DNA of 64,000 nucleotides from Faecalibacterium sp. (GTDB taxonomy: Bacteria > Bacillota > Clostridia > Oscillospirales > Ruminococcaceae). The position numbers and the translations under genes were made by a program. Below are positions 53,160 to 61,060 of this stretch, in pieces. The DNA lies in NCBI GenBank assembly GCA_020025825.1, contig JAHHRL010000004.1:61603-125602 (forward strand). Direction: 5' to 3'. How positions within the stretch are numbered: position 1 is the stretch's first letter; each line of letters begins with the position of its first letter. Under the pieces are notes generated by a model. That model was not told the origin of the DNA, did no database searches, and saw only the letters and a list, made by a program, of their open reading frames with translations.

Positions 53160-54338
53160 TCACAGCACTTTTTTCAAACCTTTTGCCATTTGCGCCAGCG
53201 TGGGGTACACATTCAATGATGGGGTATCCACCACTGCCTTGACCAGACACTCCTGCACTTTTCCGATTTTCCGTCCGGGAATACCCTCCACCAGCAGCTC
53301 CGCCGGGGTAATGCGCAGATGCTGCTTCTGGTACGGTTCTCGGCTTACAAGTAAATCCTGATACATTTGCGGTAACTTGGCAAAGCCGGAATCCATCGCC
53401 GCAAAGGCTGCAAAGGCATCTTCCGGCGGGAACGGCGGCTGCTCCATCAGCAGCAATTTCAGTGCATGGATGTCTTGCGGGCAGCCTGCTGCATACAATG
53501 CGTCCAGCCGAGCCATGTCCCGCACAAAGCCGCGTCCAAAGTCAAATACTTTCGCTGCGGCCTGTGTATCTGCACCGGTTAAGCGCAAAAAAGCCCACCA
53601 GCGGCATAACATAGTATTGGGGATACGGTCCAGCACCGCCAATTGCTCCGGCTGCTGTACCAGCTTTTGGGACGGAATCGCAAATGCCTCCAATCCACCG
53701 GCTGCAATCAGCGGTGTTAATGCTGATGGCCTTGCACCATTTAATGCTTTATTCAGCTCGCCGCGAACACGTGGTGCGCTTACTGTAGCCAGCGTATGGG
53801 CCAGCGCTAAAGCTGCCGCATTGGTTTGCTCCTCAATGGAAAAATCCAAAACGCCTGCAAAACGATATAAACGCAAAATGCGCAATGCGTCCTCCGCAAA
53901 CCGTTTTTTCGGCTCGCCAACACAGCGCAGCAACCGTTCCTGCAAATCCAGATGCCCATGATAAGGGTCGATGGCAATTTGTCCGTCATAGGCAATCGCA
54001 TTTACGGTAAAATCCCGTCGTGCTAAATCCGACCGAATATCTGCATCAAAGGTTACATGGTCCGGGTGGCGATTATCCGTATAGCCTTCTTCTTTTCGGC
54101 AAGGGGTAATTTCCACACCATGCCACGACACAGTACCATATACGCCGCCAATCGGTTTTGCCTGCGGCAATGCAGCCAGCAGCTGCTCTGGCTGGCAGGC
54201 GGCCGTTAAATCCCAGTCGCTGACGGGGCGCTCCAACAGGCTGTCACGCACTGCACCGCCTACAACCCAAGCACCTATGCCTGCCTTATGCAGTGCTGCC
54301 AGTGCTGCTGCCGGTTTTTCGGGAATCTGAATGGGCAT
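53160..54338 (-). CDS. cca: CCA-adding tRNA nucleotidyltransferase
   Basis: 392 residues from the ATG at 54338 (AGGAGGGGAAC upstream). The class II polymerase-beta fold signature GGAVRDSLLERPVSDWDLT at ~25-45 contains the catalytic Asp pair; RRDFTVNAIAYDG, RFAEDALRILRLYRF (with the EDxxR template) and the C-terminal helical domain follow. It adds or repairs the CCA end of tRNAs. It overlaps no other gene, and the upstream region is shared with divergent murC. Confidence 0.93.
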   Translation of the reverse strand: MPIQIPEKPAAALAALHKAGIGAWVVGGAVRDSLLERPVSDWDLTAACQPEQLLAALPQAKPIGGVYGTVSWHGVEITPCRKEEGYTDNRHPDHVTFDADIRSDLARRDFTVNAIAYDGQIAIDPYHGHLDLQERLLRCVGEPKKRFAEDALRILRLYRFAGVLDFSIEEQTNAAALALAHTLATVSAPRVRGELNKALNGARPSALTPLIAAGGLEAFAIPSQKLVQQPEQLAVLDRIPNTMLCRWWAFLRLTGADTQAAAKVFDFGRGFVRDMARLDALYAAGCPQDIHALKLLLMEQPPFPPEDAFAAFAAMDSGFAKLPQMYQDLLVSREPYQKQHLRITPAELLVEGIPGRKIGKVQECLVKAVVDTPSLNVYPTLAQMAKGLKKVL

Positions 54339-54510
54339 AGCAGTTCCCCTCCTTTTTCTTGGTTTTCCCATTATACCACGGAGAGCAAGATATTTTCCAC
54401 GGTTGGTTTTGGTAAAAATTCAGTGGAAAGGTTTATTTTGCCCCCTTTAGTCGCTATAATAGATATGATACAGAGTAATTTATAATGGCTTTATACAGAG
54501 GAGAATTACT

Positions 54511-55893
54511 ATGACGACCATGACCGAAACAAGCCGCCTGCTTGACGGTGTAAAACATATTCATTTTATAGGCTGCGGCGGCAGCGGTATGTATCCGCTG
54601 ATTCAGATTCTTGCTGCCAAGGGCTACGAGCTTTCGGGCAGTGATGTATTGGAAGGCAGCATCCCCGGCTACGAACGCAAACTGGGCGTAAAGGTAACAA
54701 TCGGACACAATGCTGAAAACGTAAAAGGCGCCGATTTGGTAGTTTATTCCGCTGCGATTGCCCATTCCAACGTTGAGGTTTCCGCAGCACAGGCATTAGG
54801 CATCCCCACTGTGGAGCGCAGTATCCTGCTGGGCTATGTGAGCCGCCTGTACCCCAAAAGCATCTGCGTTGCAGGCACCCACGGCAAAACCACCGCAACT
54901 TCTCTGATTACCACCGCATTGCAGCTGGCAGGCCGTGACCCCAGTGCTGTAATCGGCGGCAAGCTGCCCCTGATTGGCGGTTACGGCAAGGCCGGCAGCG
55001 GCGAGCATATCGCCATCGAAGCCTGCGAGTTTTCCGAAACCTTTTTGCACCTCGCCCCCACTGAGGCAATCCTGCTGAACATTGATAACGACCATCTGGA
55101 TTACTACGGCACTATGGAAAACCTGAAGGCTGCTTTCCGCCGTTTCTGTGCGCTGTCTTCGGATAAGGTATACGTGAATGCCGACGACCAAAACAGCATG
55201 GAAGTTGCTGCAACGCTTACCCAGCCTCTTGTTACGTTCGGCATCAACAGCGAAACTGCGGACTTCCGTGCAGTAAATGTGCATCAGCACAAACCGGGCT
55301 TCTATGGGTTCGACTTAGTCGAAAAGGGCGCTGCTGCCGGACAGATTTTGCTTTCTGCCCCGGGACGTCATAACGTGTATAATGCATTGGCTATGTGTGC
55401 AGTATGCCGCACTTTAGGCCTGACTGTAGAAGATTGTGCTGCCGCTGCCCTGAACTTTAAGGGTGCAGGCCGCCGTTTTGAAATTTACGGCGAATGCAAC
55501 GGTGCATTGGTTGTTGACGATTACGCACACCATCCCACCGAGCTGGAGGCAACCTTAAAGACTGCAAAGTCTATGGGTTACAAACGTGTGGTTGCTGTGC
55601 ATCAGCCCTTTACCTTTAGCCGTACACGTGCCCTGTTAAACGAGTTTGCTCAGGTTTTGCAGCTTGCAGACGTTGTCGTGCTCACCCCCATTTTGGGCAG
55701 CCGTGAAGTAGACGACGGCAGCGTAAAGACCGCCGACCTGGCAGCTAAGATTCCCGGCTGTATTGAAGTGGACAGCTTGGAAGCTGCTGCAAACTGGGTC
55801 AAGCAAAACTGCGGTGCAGGTGACTTGGTTTTAACTTTGGGTTGCGGCGATGTTTACAAAGCAAGCAAAATGATGACAGGACAGCCCCTGTAA
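54511..55893 (+). CDS. murC: UDP-N-acetylmuramate-L-alanine ligase
   Basis: 460 residues. MurC marks: IHFIGCGGSGMYPLIQIL, ATP loop VAGTHGKTTATSLI (~115), EACEFSETFL, LNIDNDHLDYYGT (~185), GRHNVYNALA and DDYAHHPTELEATL (~345). It adds the first amino acid, L-Ala, to UDP-MurNAc in the cytoplasm. GAGGAG precedes the ATG; a TATAAT at 54455-54460 stands upstream with only a weak -35. It ends at a strong terminator, so it is monocistronic. Confidence 0.97.
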   Translation: MTTMTETSRLLDGVKHIHFIGCGGSGMYPLIQILAAKGYELSGSDVLEGSIPGYERKLGVKVTIGHNAENVKGADLVVYSAAIAHSNVEVSAAQALGIPTVERSILLGYVSRLYPKSICVAGTHGKTTATSLITTALQLAGRDPSAVIGGKLPLIGGYGKAGSGEHIAIEACEFSETFLHLAPTEAILLNIDNDHLDYYGTMENLKAAFRRFCALSSDKVYVNADDQNSMEVAATLTQPLVTFGINSETADFRAVNVHQHKPGFYGFDLVEKGAAAGQILLSAPGRHNVYNALAMCAVCRTLGLTVEDCAAAALNFKGAGRRFEIYGECNGALVVDDYAHHPTELEATLKTAKSMGYKRVVAVHQPFTFSRTRALLNEFAQVLQLADVVVLTPILGSREVDDGSVKTADLAAKIPGCIEVDSLEAAANWVKQNCGAGDLVLTLGCGDVYKASKMMTGQPL

Positions 55894-55904
55894 AATAAAA
55901 CGAA

Positions 55905-55939
55905 AACCCGCAAGGAAACGGATTGCTTCCTTGCGGGTT
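55905..55939. terminator. Terminator after murC, shared with the B12 uptake pair
   Basis: A 13-base stem (55905-55917 with 55927-55939), 9-base loop, T-run in plus direction; A-rich on the other side. Confidence 0.85.
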
Positions 55940-55957
55940 CTTTTTTGTGTTTAACCG

Positions 55958-56467
55958 TTATAGGTTTATTTGCTTTTTGGCAAGCTGCAAGCCACGGCGC
56001 AGCGGCCGATACAAAAGCAGCAGCATTACAAAGTTGCCTGCACCATGTATTGCATCATAGGACAAGCCGTTAATCCACCATGCAATGGCATACGATACAC
56101 CAAACGTGGGAATGTATGTGAGGGCACACAGGCCGCCGAAACTTAACCCGAACAGGCCTGCCACAACTGCCCAGCCGAATGTGTTATCCATACGGCGCAG
56201 CAGCCAGGTTATCCCCATTAGCACATACCACACATACAGGTACATCGCCCACCATGGGCCAAAGCCATACAGCACACCCTGCAGCACCAAAAACACAGTA
56301 ATGGCACCAAATGTCTGATGCGGCAGCTCCAGTGTAAACAGAATAATCAGCAGTGCAACTGGGCTGATATTCGGCAAACCTGACATTACCTGCTTACCAA
56401 TCGTAAGCATTGCCCCCATCAGGGCCATAAGCACCAGACTTTGTACGTTTTTATGCCACTTAGCCAA
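55958..56467 (-). CDS. ECF transporter S component, probably for cobalamin
   Basis: 169 residues, five to six helices: SLVLMALMGAMLTIGKQVM with the usual polar start, ALLIILFTLELPHQTFGAITVFLVLQGVLYGFGPW, and Trp-rich middle (YLYVWYVLMGITWLL). The TTG start overlaps the end of the lipoprotein gene by 8 bases, so translation is coupled. The S component is thought to hold the vitamin within the membrane for the shared ECF motor. Substrate assigned from the B12 riboswitch controlling the operon. Confidence 0.85.
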   Translation of the reverse strand: MAKWHKNVQSLVLMALMGAMLTIGKQVMSGLPNISPVALLIILFTLELPHQTFGAITVFLVLQGVLYGFGPWWAMYLYVWYVLMGITWLLRRMDNTFGWAVVAGLFGLSFGGLCALTYIPTFGVSYAIAWWINGLSYDAIHGAGNFVMLLLLYRPLRRGLQLAKKQINL

Positions 56468-56906
56468 TTGTGTAAACGAAGCTGTAGCTTTCGCCCTCTT
56501 CCAGAACGATTTCGCCGCAGCCTACCATGCTGGACTGACCCTCGCCATCCAGCAGCTGCCACCAAGCCTTGTCCGCATCATAGTTTGCTTCAACACCGTC
56601 CAGCACGGTAATAAAGCCAGCCTCTGCTTCTTCCTTGCTGACCAGCTCAGCGTTCAGCATAGCAGTTGCCAGTGTATCACCGGGCTTGCATTCCAGTGCA
56701 AACTCCTTAGTAGAGCCATCTGCATAAGTAATATTCAAGGTAGTGTGTACAATCTCGTCGTTTTCCTCTGCAGGGGTATTTGCCATGGAGCCGCTTGCCA
56801 CAGAGTTGGTTTCCTCAGGCTGAGATGCGGTATTGCCGCAGCCTGCAAGCAAGCCCATAGCCAGAGCCAAAGCCATAACCAGAGATAAAATCTTAATGTT
56901 TTTCAT
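56460..56906 (-). CDS. DUF4430 (transcobalamin-like) lipoprotein
   Basis: 148 residues from the ATG at 56906 (AAAAGGAGAAAAC upstream). A lipoprotein signal ends in LLAGC (Cys ~23), followed by a low-complexity linker and a C-terminal domain of about 90 residues (NITYADGSTKEFALECKPGDTLATAML, VLDGVEANYDADKAWWQLLDGEGQ, IVLEEGESYSFVYTIG). This is the DUF4430 fold, which corresponds to the C-terminal cobalamin-cradling domain of transcobalamin and intrinsic factor. It would capture B12 outside the membrane and pass it to the S component it precedes. Confidence 0.88.
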   Translation of the reverse strand: MKNIKILSLVMALALAMGLLAGCGNTASQPEETNSVASGSMANTPAEENDEIVHTTLNITYADGSTKEFALECKPGDTLATAMLNAELVSKEEAEAGFITVLDGVEANYDADKAWWQLLDGEGQSSMVGCGEIVLEEGESYSFVYTIG

Positions 56907-56946
56907 TTGTTTTCTCCTTTTCAATAAACAGATTATACAAATAAAA

Positions 56947-56983
56947 AGCGGCCCTTTCACGCACAATACGAGAAAGGACCGCT
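56947..56983 (-). terminator. Riboswitch-controlled terminator
   Basis: A 12-base stem (56947-56958 with 56972-56983, one wobble) and T-run, placed between aptamer and lipoprotein start. Confidence 0.85.
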
Positions 56984-56984
56984 G

Positions 56985-57170
56985 GAAACATCCGTATTCC
57001 AAACGTGTACCTTCTCCATCACTCGTGGAGTCGTACCAAGCACCGACCCGGCAATCTGACTTACCCTTGCAGGCTTACAGTGGCGGGACCGTGTGGGAAT
57101 TGCACCCACTTCCCCGGTGCTGCCAAAAAAGGCAGCGTGCCGATACTTGTTGTTTGTAAAAGAAACACCT
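56985..57170 (-). ncRNA. Cobalamin riboswitch
   Basis: On the minus strand the leader carries the class-I cobalamin aptamer marks in order: GGGAAGTGGGTGCAATTCCC, a GCCACTGTAAGC segment and the B12 box AAGTCAGATTGCC (about 57062-57050). The terminator at 56947-56983 follows directly, so control is probably by transcription stop when B12 is bound. Confidence 0.95.
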
Positions 57171-57186
57171 TTTATTTACAACATGG

Positions 57187-57215
57187 AGTATAGCAAAGCG
57201 CTCGCCTGTTTGCAA
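57187..57215 (-). promoter_or_regulatory. Promoter of the B12 uptake operon
   Basis: TTGCAA (57215-57210) and TATACT (57192-57187) on the minus strand, 17-base spacer, directly before the riboswitch. Confidence 0.75.
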
Positions 57216-57230
57216 GCACACATACTAAAA

Positions 57231-57251
57231 AGCAGGAGGAAGCCCCCTGCT
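57231..57251 (-). terminator. Terminator of the MazF-type RNase gene
   Basis: AGCAGG (57231-57236) pairs with CCTGCT (57246-57251), with T tracts on the minus strand, ~20 bases after the gene. Confidence 0.65.
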
Positions 57252-57270
57252 TTTCACAAAAATTATCGTT

Positions 57271-57621
57271 TTATTCGCTGCGCAGCCCAAGGCTTACATC
57301 CAGCGCCTGATTTACACGTTCCTGGTCATTTTCGTTGATTCTGCCAGCACGTTCACGCAGGCGGTGCTTATCCAAAGTGCGGATTTGCTCCAACAGCACA
57401 ATGCTGTCCTTAGCAAGGCCCGTATCCTGTGCACGAATCCCAATATGCGTTGGCAAATGGTTTTTTTCCAGCTTTGATGTAATAGCGGCAGCAATCACTG
57501 TAGGGCTGTGCCGGTTGCCGATGTCATTTTGCAAAATCAGTACCGGGCGCACGCCCCCCTGCTCTGAGCCTACCACCGGGGACAGATCTGCGTAAAAAAC
57601 TTCGCCTCTGTGTACTTCCAT
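57271..57621 (-). CDS. ndoA: MazF/NdoA-type endoribonuclease
   Basis: 116 residues from the ATG at 57621 (GGAGGGTTTAGT upstream). PemK/MazF marks: VHRGEVFYADLSPVVGSEQGGVRPVLILQND, SPTVIAAAITSK, and AKDSIVLLEQIRTLDKHRL, with conserved Arg and Thr/Ser catalytic residues. It cuts mRNA at short motifs when free of antitoxin. No antitoxin gene (EndoAI-like, ribbon-helix-helix) is next to it; upstream is acpS. In Bacillus the order is acpS-ydcC-alr-endoAI-endoA, so this may be a shortened form of that cluster, with the antitoxin elsewhere or lost. Confidence 0.9.
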   Translation of the reverse strand: MEVHRGEVFYADLSPVVGSEQGGVRPVLILQNDIGNRHSPTVIAAAITSKLEKNHLPTHIGIRAQDTGLAKDSIVLLEQIRTLDKHRLRERAGRINENDQERVNQALDVSLGLRSE

Positions 57622-57695
57622 ACTAAACCCTCCGTGATATATCTTGTTTGGTATAGTTAGTATGGCCGGTATAACAAGGGTATATTCCACTTTGC

Positions 57696-58091
57696 TCAGC
57701 GTTTTTCCAAAAGACAAACCGCCATCGCCGTATCCCCCTCGTGGGTCAGCGTTAAATAGGCAATTAAGCCATTTTCTTCCATCCAGGCCGCAGCGCTTCC
57801 ACTTAGCACATAATAAGGTGCGCCGCTTTTTCTGCGCAGAGCTTGCACATCCGCTAAATCAAAGCCGCCAAGTCCTCGGCCTGCTGCTTTCAAAAAGGCT
57901 TCTTTTGCTGCAAAATTTGCCGCTGCGCTTTGCCGCTGTGTTTTTGTAGGCGGCTGTACCCATGGCAGCTGCAATGCGGCTTGCTCCGCATCTCCATATA
58001 CTCGCTTTGCAAACGTAGCGCCATGTGCGCCCCTCAAACTTTTTTCTGTACGCTGGATTGCACACAAATCGCACCCGATTCCATAAATCAC
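57696..58091 (-). CDS. acpS: Holo-[acyl-carrier-protein] synthase
   Basis: 131 residues. IYGIGCDLCAIQRTEKSL at the N-terminus (catalytic Asp) and NFAAKEAFLKAAGRGL (Glu, Lys) at ~60 are the two AcpS signatures; the C-terminal LTLTHEGDTAMAVCLL is typical. It transfers phosphopantetheine from CoA to apo-ACP. GTG start with AGGTG. Lies upstream of ndoA, same direction. Confidence 0.93.
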   Translation of the reverse strand: MIYGIGCDLCAIQRTEKSLRGAHGATFAKRVYGDAEQAALQLPWVQPPTKTQRQSAAANFAAKEAFLKAAGRGLGGFDLADVQALRRKSGAPYYVLSGSAAAWMEENGLIAYLTLTHEGDTAMAVCLLEKR

Positions 58092-58236
58092 ACTGCTTCA
58101 CCTGCTCTCTGCTTTATTTTCTTCATCTTAGCATGATTCCCGCATATGATGCAACCAGTACAGCTTACACACTTTATAAAAAATGCTTAAATTTCTTAAA
58201 TTTGTATTGCAAACCCTGAAACCGAGCCCTTTCTCC

Positions 58237-58265
58237 TTGCAGTTTTGAAAGGTTTCGTGTACAAT
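58237..58265 (+). promoter_or_regulatory. Promoter of the ireB-like gene
   Basis: TTGCAG (58237-58242) and TACAAT (58260-58265), 17-base spacer, 45 bases before the ATG. Confidence 0.65.
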
Positions 58266-58309
58266 GAGGGCAAGATATTTCTTTTTTAAGTAAGAAAGGG
58301 GTGTTTAGG

Positions 58310-58555
58310 ATGACCGATCCTACTGCTATTTTTTCCATTCATGACGATCAGGAACGGGAGATCCATCAGGTTTTGACGGAAGTTTATGCCGCTCTGAAGG
58401 AAAAGGGTTACAACCCTGTGAATCAGATTGTAGGCTACATCCTGTCTGAGGACCCCACCTACATTACCACGTATAAAAACGCTCGTAACCTTATTCGTCA
58501 TATCGACCGTGACGACTTGCTGCAAGCTATGGTGCGTCATTATCTGGATCTGTAA
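58310..58555 (+). CDS. ireB: IreB-family regulatory phosphoprotein (DUF965)
   Basis: 81 residues from the ATG at 58310 (AAAGGGG upstream). It has the family blocks VLTEVYAALKEKGYNPVNQIVGYILSEDPTYI (as EVYAALKEKG, PVNQIVGY, EDPTYIT) and NARNLIRHIDRD. Firmicute IreB is phosphorylated by the PASTA kinase IreK and counteracts it, tuning cell-envelope stress resistance. The phosphorylated Thr near the N-terminus of Enterococcus IreB has a counterpart region here (MTDPTAIF). Confidence 0.92.
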   Translation: MTDPTAIFSIHDDQEREIHQVLTEVYAALKEKGYNPVNQIVGYILSEDPTYITTYKNARNLIRHIDRDDLLQAMVRHYLDL

Positions 58556-58557
58556 AG

Positions 58558-58586
58558 AAAAATCGCCGTTTTGTACGGCGATTTTT
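58558..58586 (+). terminator. Terminator of ireB
   Basis: A 12-base stem (58558-58569 with 58575-58586) and T-run. Confidence 0.85.
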
Positions 58587-58612
58587 TTGTTTTTGATTGT
58601 TGCATAATATAT

Positions 58613-58654
58613 AAAAAGAAAACGATGCGGTTTCAGCCGCATCGTTTTCTTTTT
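58613..58654. terminator. Terminator of the GH25 gene
   Basis: A perfect 18-base stem (58613-58630 with 58637-58654), loop TTTCAG, A/T tails both sides. Confidence 0.85.
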
Positions 58655-58697
58655 GGAGTTTATTTATGAGCACCACACCTTGTGGCTTCAGCACAGA

Positions 58698-60800
58698 TTA
58701 ACCAATATAGCTTTCGTTCAAGTCTACAGCTATCATATTGCCCTTATGGTCATATACACCCTTAACACGGCCATTGCCGGTATACTGCCAAATATGGCAG
58801 CTGATGGGGCTTGCAGAAACACCGTAGTGTGCATTCCAAATCACATAATTGGACAATGCCGAGTAGCTGAGCTGATGTCTGAACCAGCTGGAGGATGCAT
58901 ACACACCGGCTTTATAGCCGCCGTTACGAACCGTTTCGCAGAAAGCCACTGCACAAGCGGTACGTGTACCCTTGTCCAACTTATCAGCACGGCCGCTCTT
59001 TGCGCTGTTTGCATACTCGCTGTCAAAGAAGATTGGATAATCCAAACGATAGCCTGCAATCGCATTCAAGCAAGCCGAAGCTTCTTCCACGGCTTCCTTT
59101 TCATCAATAGCCTGACTGAAGAAGTAGATGCCAACCTTTAAGCCGGCGTCCTTTGCTCCCTTCAGGTGTTGTCTAAAGTAGGGGTCCTCCACGATTTTAC
59201 CGGAACCGTATCCACGGTAGCCCATACGAATAATAACAAACTCTACGCCGGACTCCTTAACTTCTTTCCAGTTAATGTTAGGCTGATACTTGGACACGTC
59301 GATGCCCAGCACCTTGCTGCCGCTGTTATCGCTTGTGCTCAGCACAATCTTAATTGCCTCCGGCAGCTTAAAAGGCACCCCGATAATCTGCTCGCCTGTT
59401 TCGGAGTACAGTGCATACGACTCTGTGGGAACAGGAGTCGGTGCCGGAGTAGCGGTTGCTTCCGGAGTAGCAGTTGGCTCAGGAGTTGCCGTTTGCTCCG
59501 GGGTAGGAGTCGGGGTTTCTGCCGGAGCTTCCGGTTCCGTCGAAGGCGGGGTCTGGGTTTCTGCCGGCTTATCCGGTTCTGTCGAAGGCGGAGTCTGGGT
59601 TTCTGCCGGCGTATCGGGTTTTGTCGAAGGCGGAGTCTGCGTCTCTGCCGGGGTATCCGGTTTTGTCGAAGGCGGGGTCTGGGTTTCTGCCGGGGTATCC
59701 GGTTTTGTTGCAGGCGGGGTTTCGGGATTTGAAGGCTCAGTACCCTCAGGATTCTCCGGAGCAGGCTCCTCGTTTTGGCCCTCGCCCTCTGCATTTAACA
59801 GCGTAACCTTCATACGGCTTTTGGGCGCTGCGCTCAAGGAAGCTGCCGCCGCCTGAGCAGCTGGGCCGTACAAGTAGTTATTGGCATTTTTATCAAACAC
59901 AGCCTTATACAAAACAGACACCTTTTTGCCATCCGCCTTAGGGTCTGCACCTGTTACATCCTTTGTTTCAATGCGATACGGCGTTTTGGTTTCGCCATCG
60001 GCTGCATACAAATATTTTGCGTCACCATTCGGCATGGTCCAATAACTGGTTTCGCTTAACATATATGCCATGCCGGTTTTTGTTGGGTTCACAACAACTT
60101 CCTGGCCGCCGGTATTCTGTGTGGGATTATGGTCCTCTTTTGCATCAGCGGCCGTTTCTTGTTTTGCCGTTGTGTCATCCTTTTTATAATCCACGTGCTC
60201 TTTTACCGTAACATATTTAATGCCGGGCATTCCATAACGGCTGTCATCACATTGAATCGAAACACCATACTTACCGGGGTTCAGGTTTTCAATTTTTAAT
60301 GTACCCGTTTTTGTATCTACATCATACTGCGTTGTTGCATTTACTTTGCATGCAGGATTATCATGCAGGTTTTCCTTGTTTTCAACCTTATCCAAAGACG
60401 CACAAGTTAAGGTTACCTTTACAGGCACATCCTTCAAAAAGGTTGTCTTGCGTGTAACCGTATTGGTTGCGTATACCTCTACGTACAAATTCTGCTGACG
60501 TGCACTTAAATCAATGGCAGCCTTATAGCTGGAAGGTCCCTGCACAGGACGAATTCCGCTATCCGTCCAATTTAGCTTTAACCAGCCTTTATCCATCTGT
60601 TTTTGGATAGGCTCCGGCGTTGCTGTAGGTACAGGGGTTGGCTCTGTATGAACCGAAAATGTCTGAATTGCTGCACCGGCAGCTGTGGTAAATACACTGG
60701 CCACAATAACAACCGCTAATAAGCCTGACACCGCAACTTTCCAAATCGGCCAACGAGAAAATCCACTGGTCGAGAAATAATGTGATAAATTGTTTTTCAC
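58698..60800 (-). CDS. GH25 lysozyme (muramidase) with signal anchor and Pro/Thr repeat linker
   Basis: 700 residues from a GTG at 60800 with GGAGGATATCG; the ATG at 60857 has no site. Membrane/signal segment at ~22-45, a Thr/Pro stretch, a beta-rich domain (~70-190), another Ig- or wall-like domain (~230-340), a long linker of repeats (~360-465), and a C-terminal GH25 domain (~495-700) with KVLGIDVSKYQPNINW, VIIRMGYRGYGSG, YFFSQAIDEKEA and FFDSEYA (acidic pair D593/E595). It hydrolyses MurNAc-GlcNAc bonds. The exported enzyme probably remodels the wall or attacks other cells. Confidence 0.9.
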   Translation of the reverse strand: MKNNLSHYFSTSGFSRWPIWKVAVSGLLAVVIVASVFTTAAGAAIQTFSVHTEPTPVPTATPEPIQKQMDKGWLKLNWTDSGIRPVQGPSSYKAAIDLSARQQNLYVEVYATNTVTRKTTFLKDVPVKVTLTCASLDKVENKENLHDNPACKVNATTQYDVDTKTGTLKIENLNPGKYGVSIQCDDSRYGMPGIKYVTVKEHVDYKKDDTTAKQETAADAKEDHNPTQNTGGQEVVVNPTKTGMAYMLSETSYWTMPNGDAKYLYAADGETKTPYRIETKDVTGADPKADGKKVSVLYKAVFDKNANNYLYGPAAQAAAASLSAAPKSRMKVTLLNAEGEGQNEEPAPENPEGTEPSNPETPPATKPDTPAETQTPPSTKPDTPAETQTPPSTKPDTPAETQTPPSTEPDKPAETQTPPSTEPEAPAETPTPTPEQTATPEPTATPEATATPAPTPVPTESYALYSETGEQIIGVPFKLPEAIKIVLSTSDNSGSKVLGIDVSKYQPNINWKEVKESGVEFVIIRMGYRGYGSGKIVEDPYFRQHLKGAKDAGLKVGIYFFSQAIDEKEAVEEASACLNAIAGYRLDYPIFFDSEYANSAKSGRADKLDKGTRTACAVAFCETVRNGGYKAGVYASSSWFRHQLSYSALSNYVIWNAHYGVSASPISCHIWQYTGNGRVKGVYDHKGNMIAVDLNESYIG
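59517..59723 (-). repeat. 42-bp coding tandem repeats in the GH25 linker
   Basis: About four and a half copies of a 14-residue unit, ETQTPPSTKPDTPA, with small changes (STEP, DKPA, EAPA). The DNA copies are nearly identical, which suggests recent expansion; number of copies may vary between strains. Confidence 0.85.
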
Positions 60801-61060
60801 CGATATCCTCCGCTTTCTACCTCTAAAAACCAATTGCCTATAAAGCTCAATTTCCATTACAGACTAAAAAAATTATAGCATACTGAAATGGAAAATCCAC
60901 ACATTTTGCGCATTTCCCAAAAGTTTCATAATTTATTGTTTTCAGCCTATATATAATACGTATTTATGTACCATAATTATTTCAAAACCGCCATTTTTCT
61001 TGCCGTTACTCCCCTGCTATGCTATCATTGAGCAGGTGAAAGTATAGAGAGGAGTTTATC

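Noticed and set aside
57271..57621. Complete toxin-antitoxin module
   Set aside because: Only the RNase half is visible; no short antitoxin gene was found in either flank.
59517..59723. Regular repeats considered as a CRISPR array
   Set aside because: The 42-bp units are contiguous, with no spacers, and stay in frame inside the lysozyme gene.
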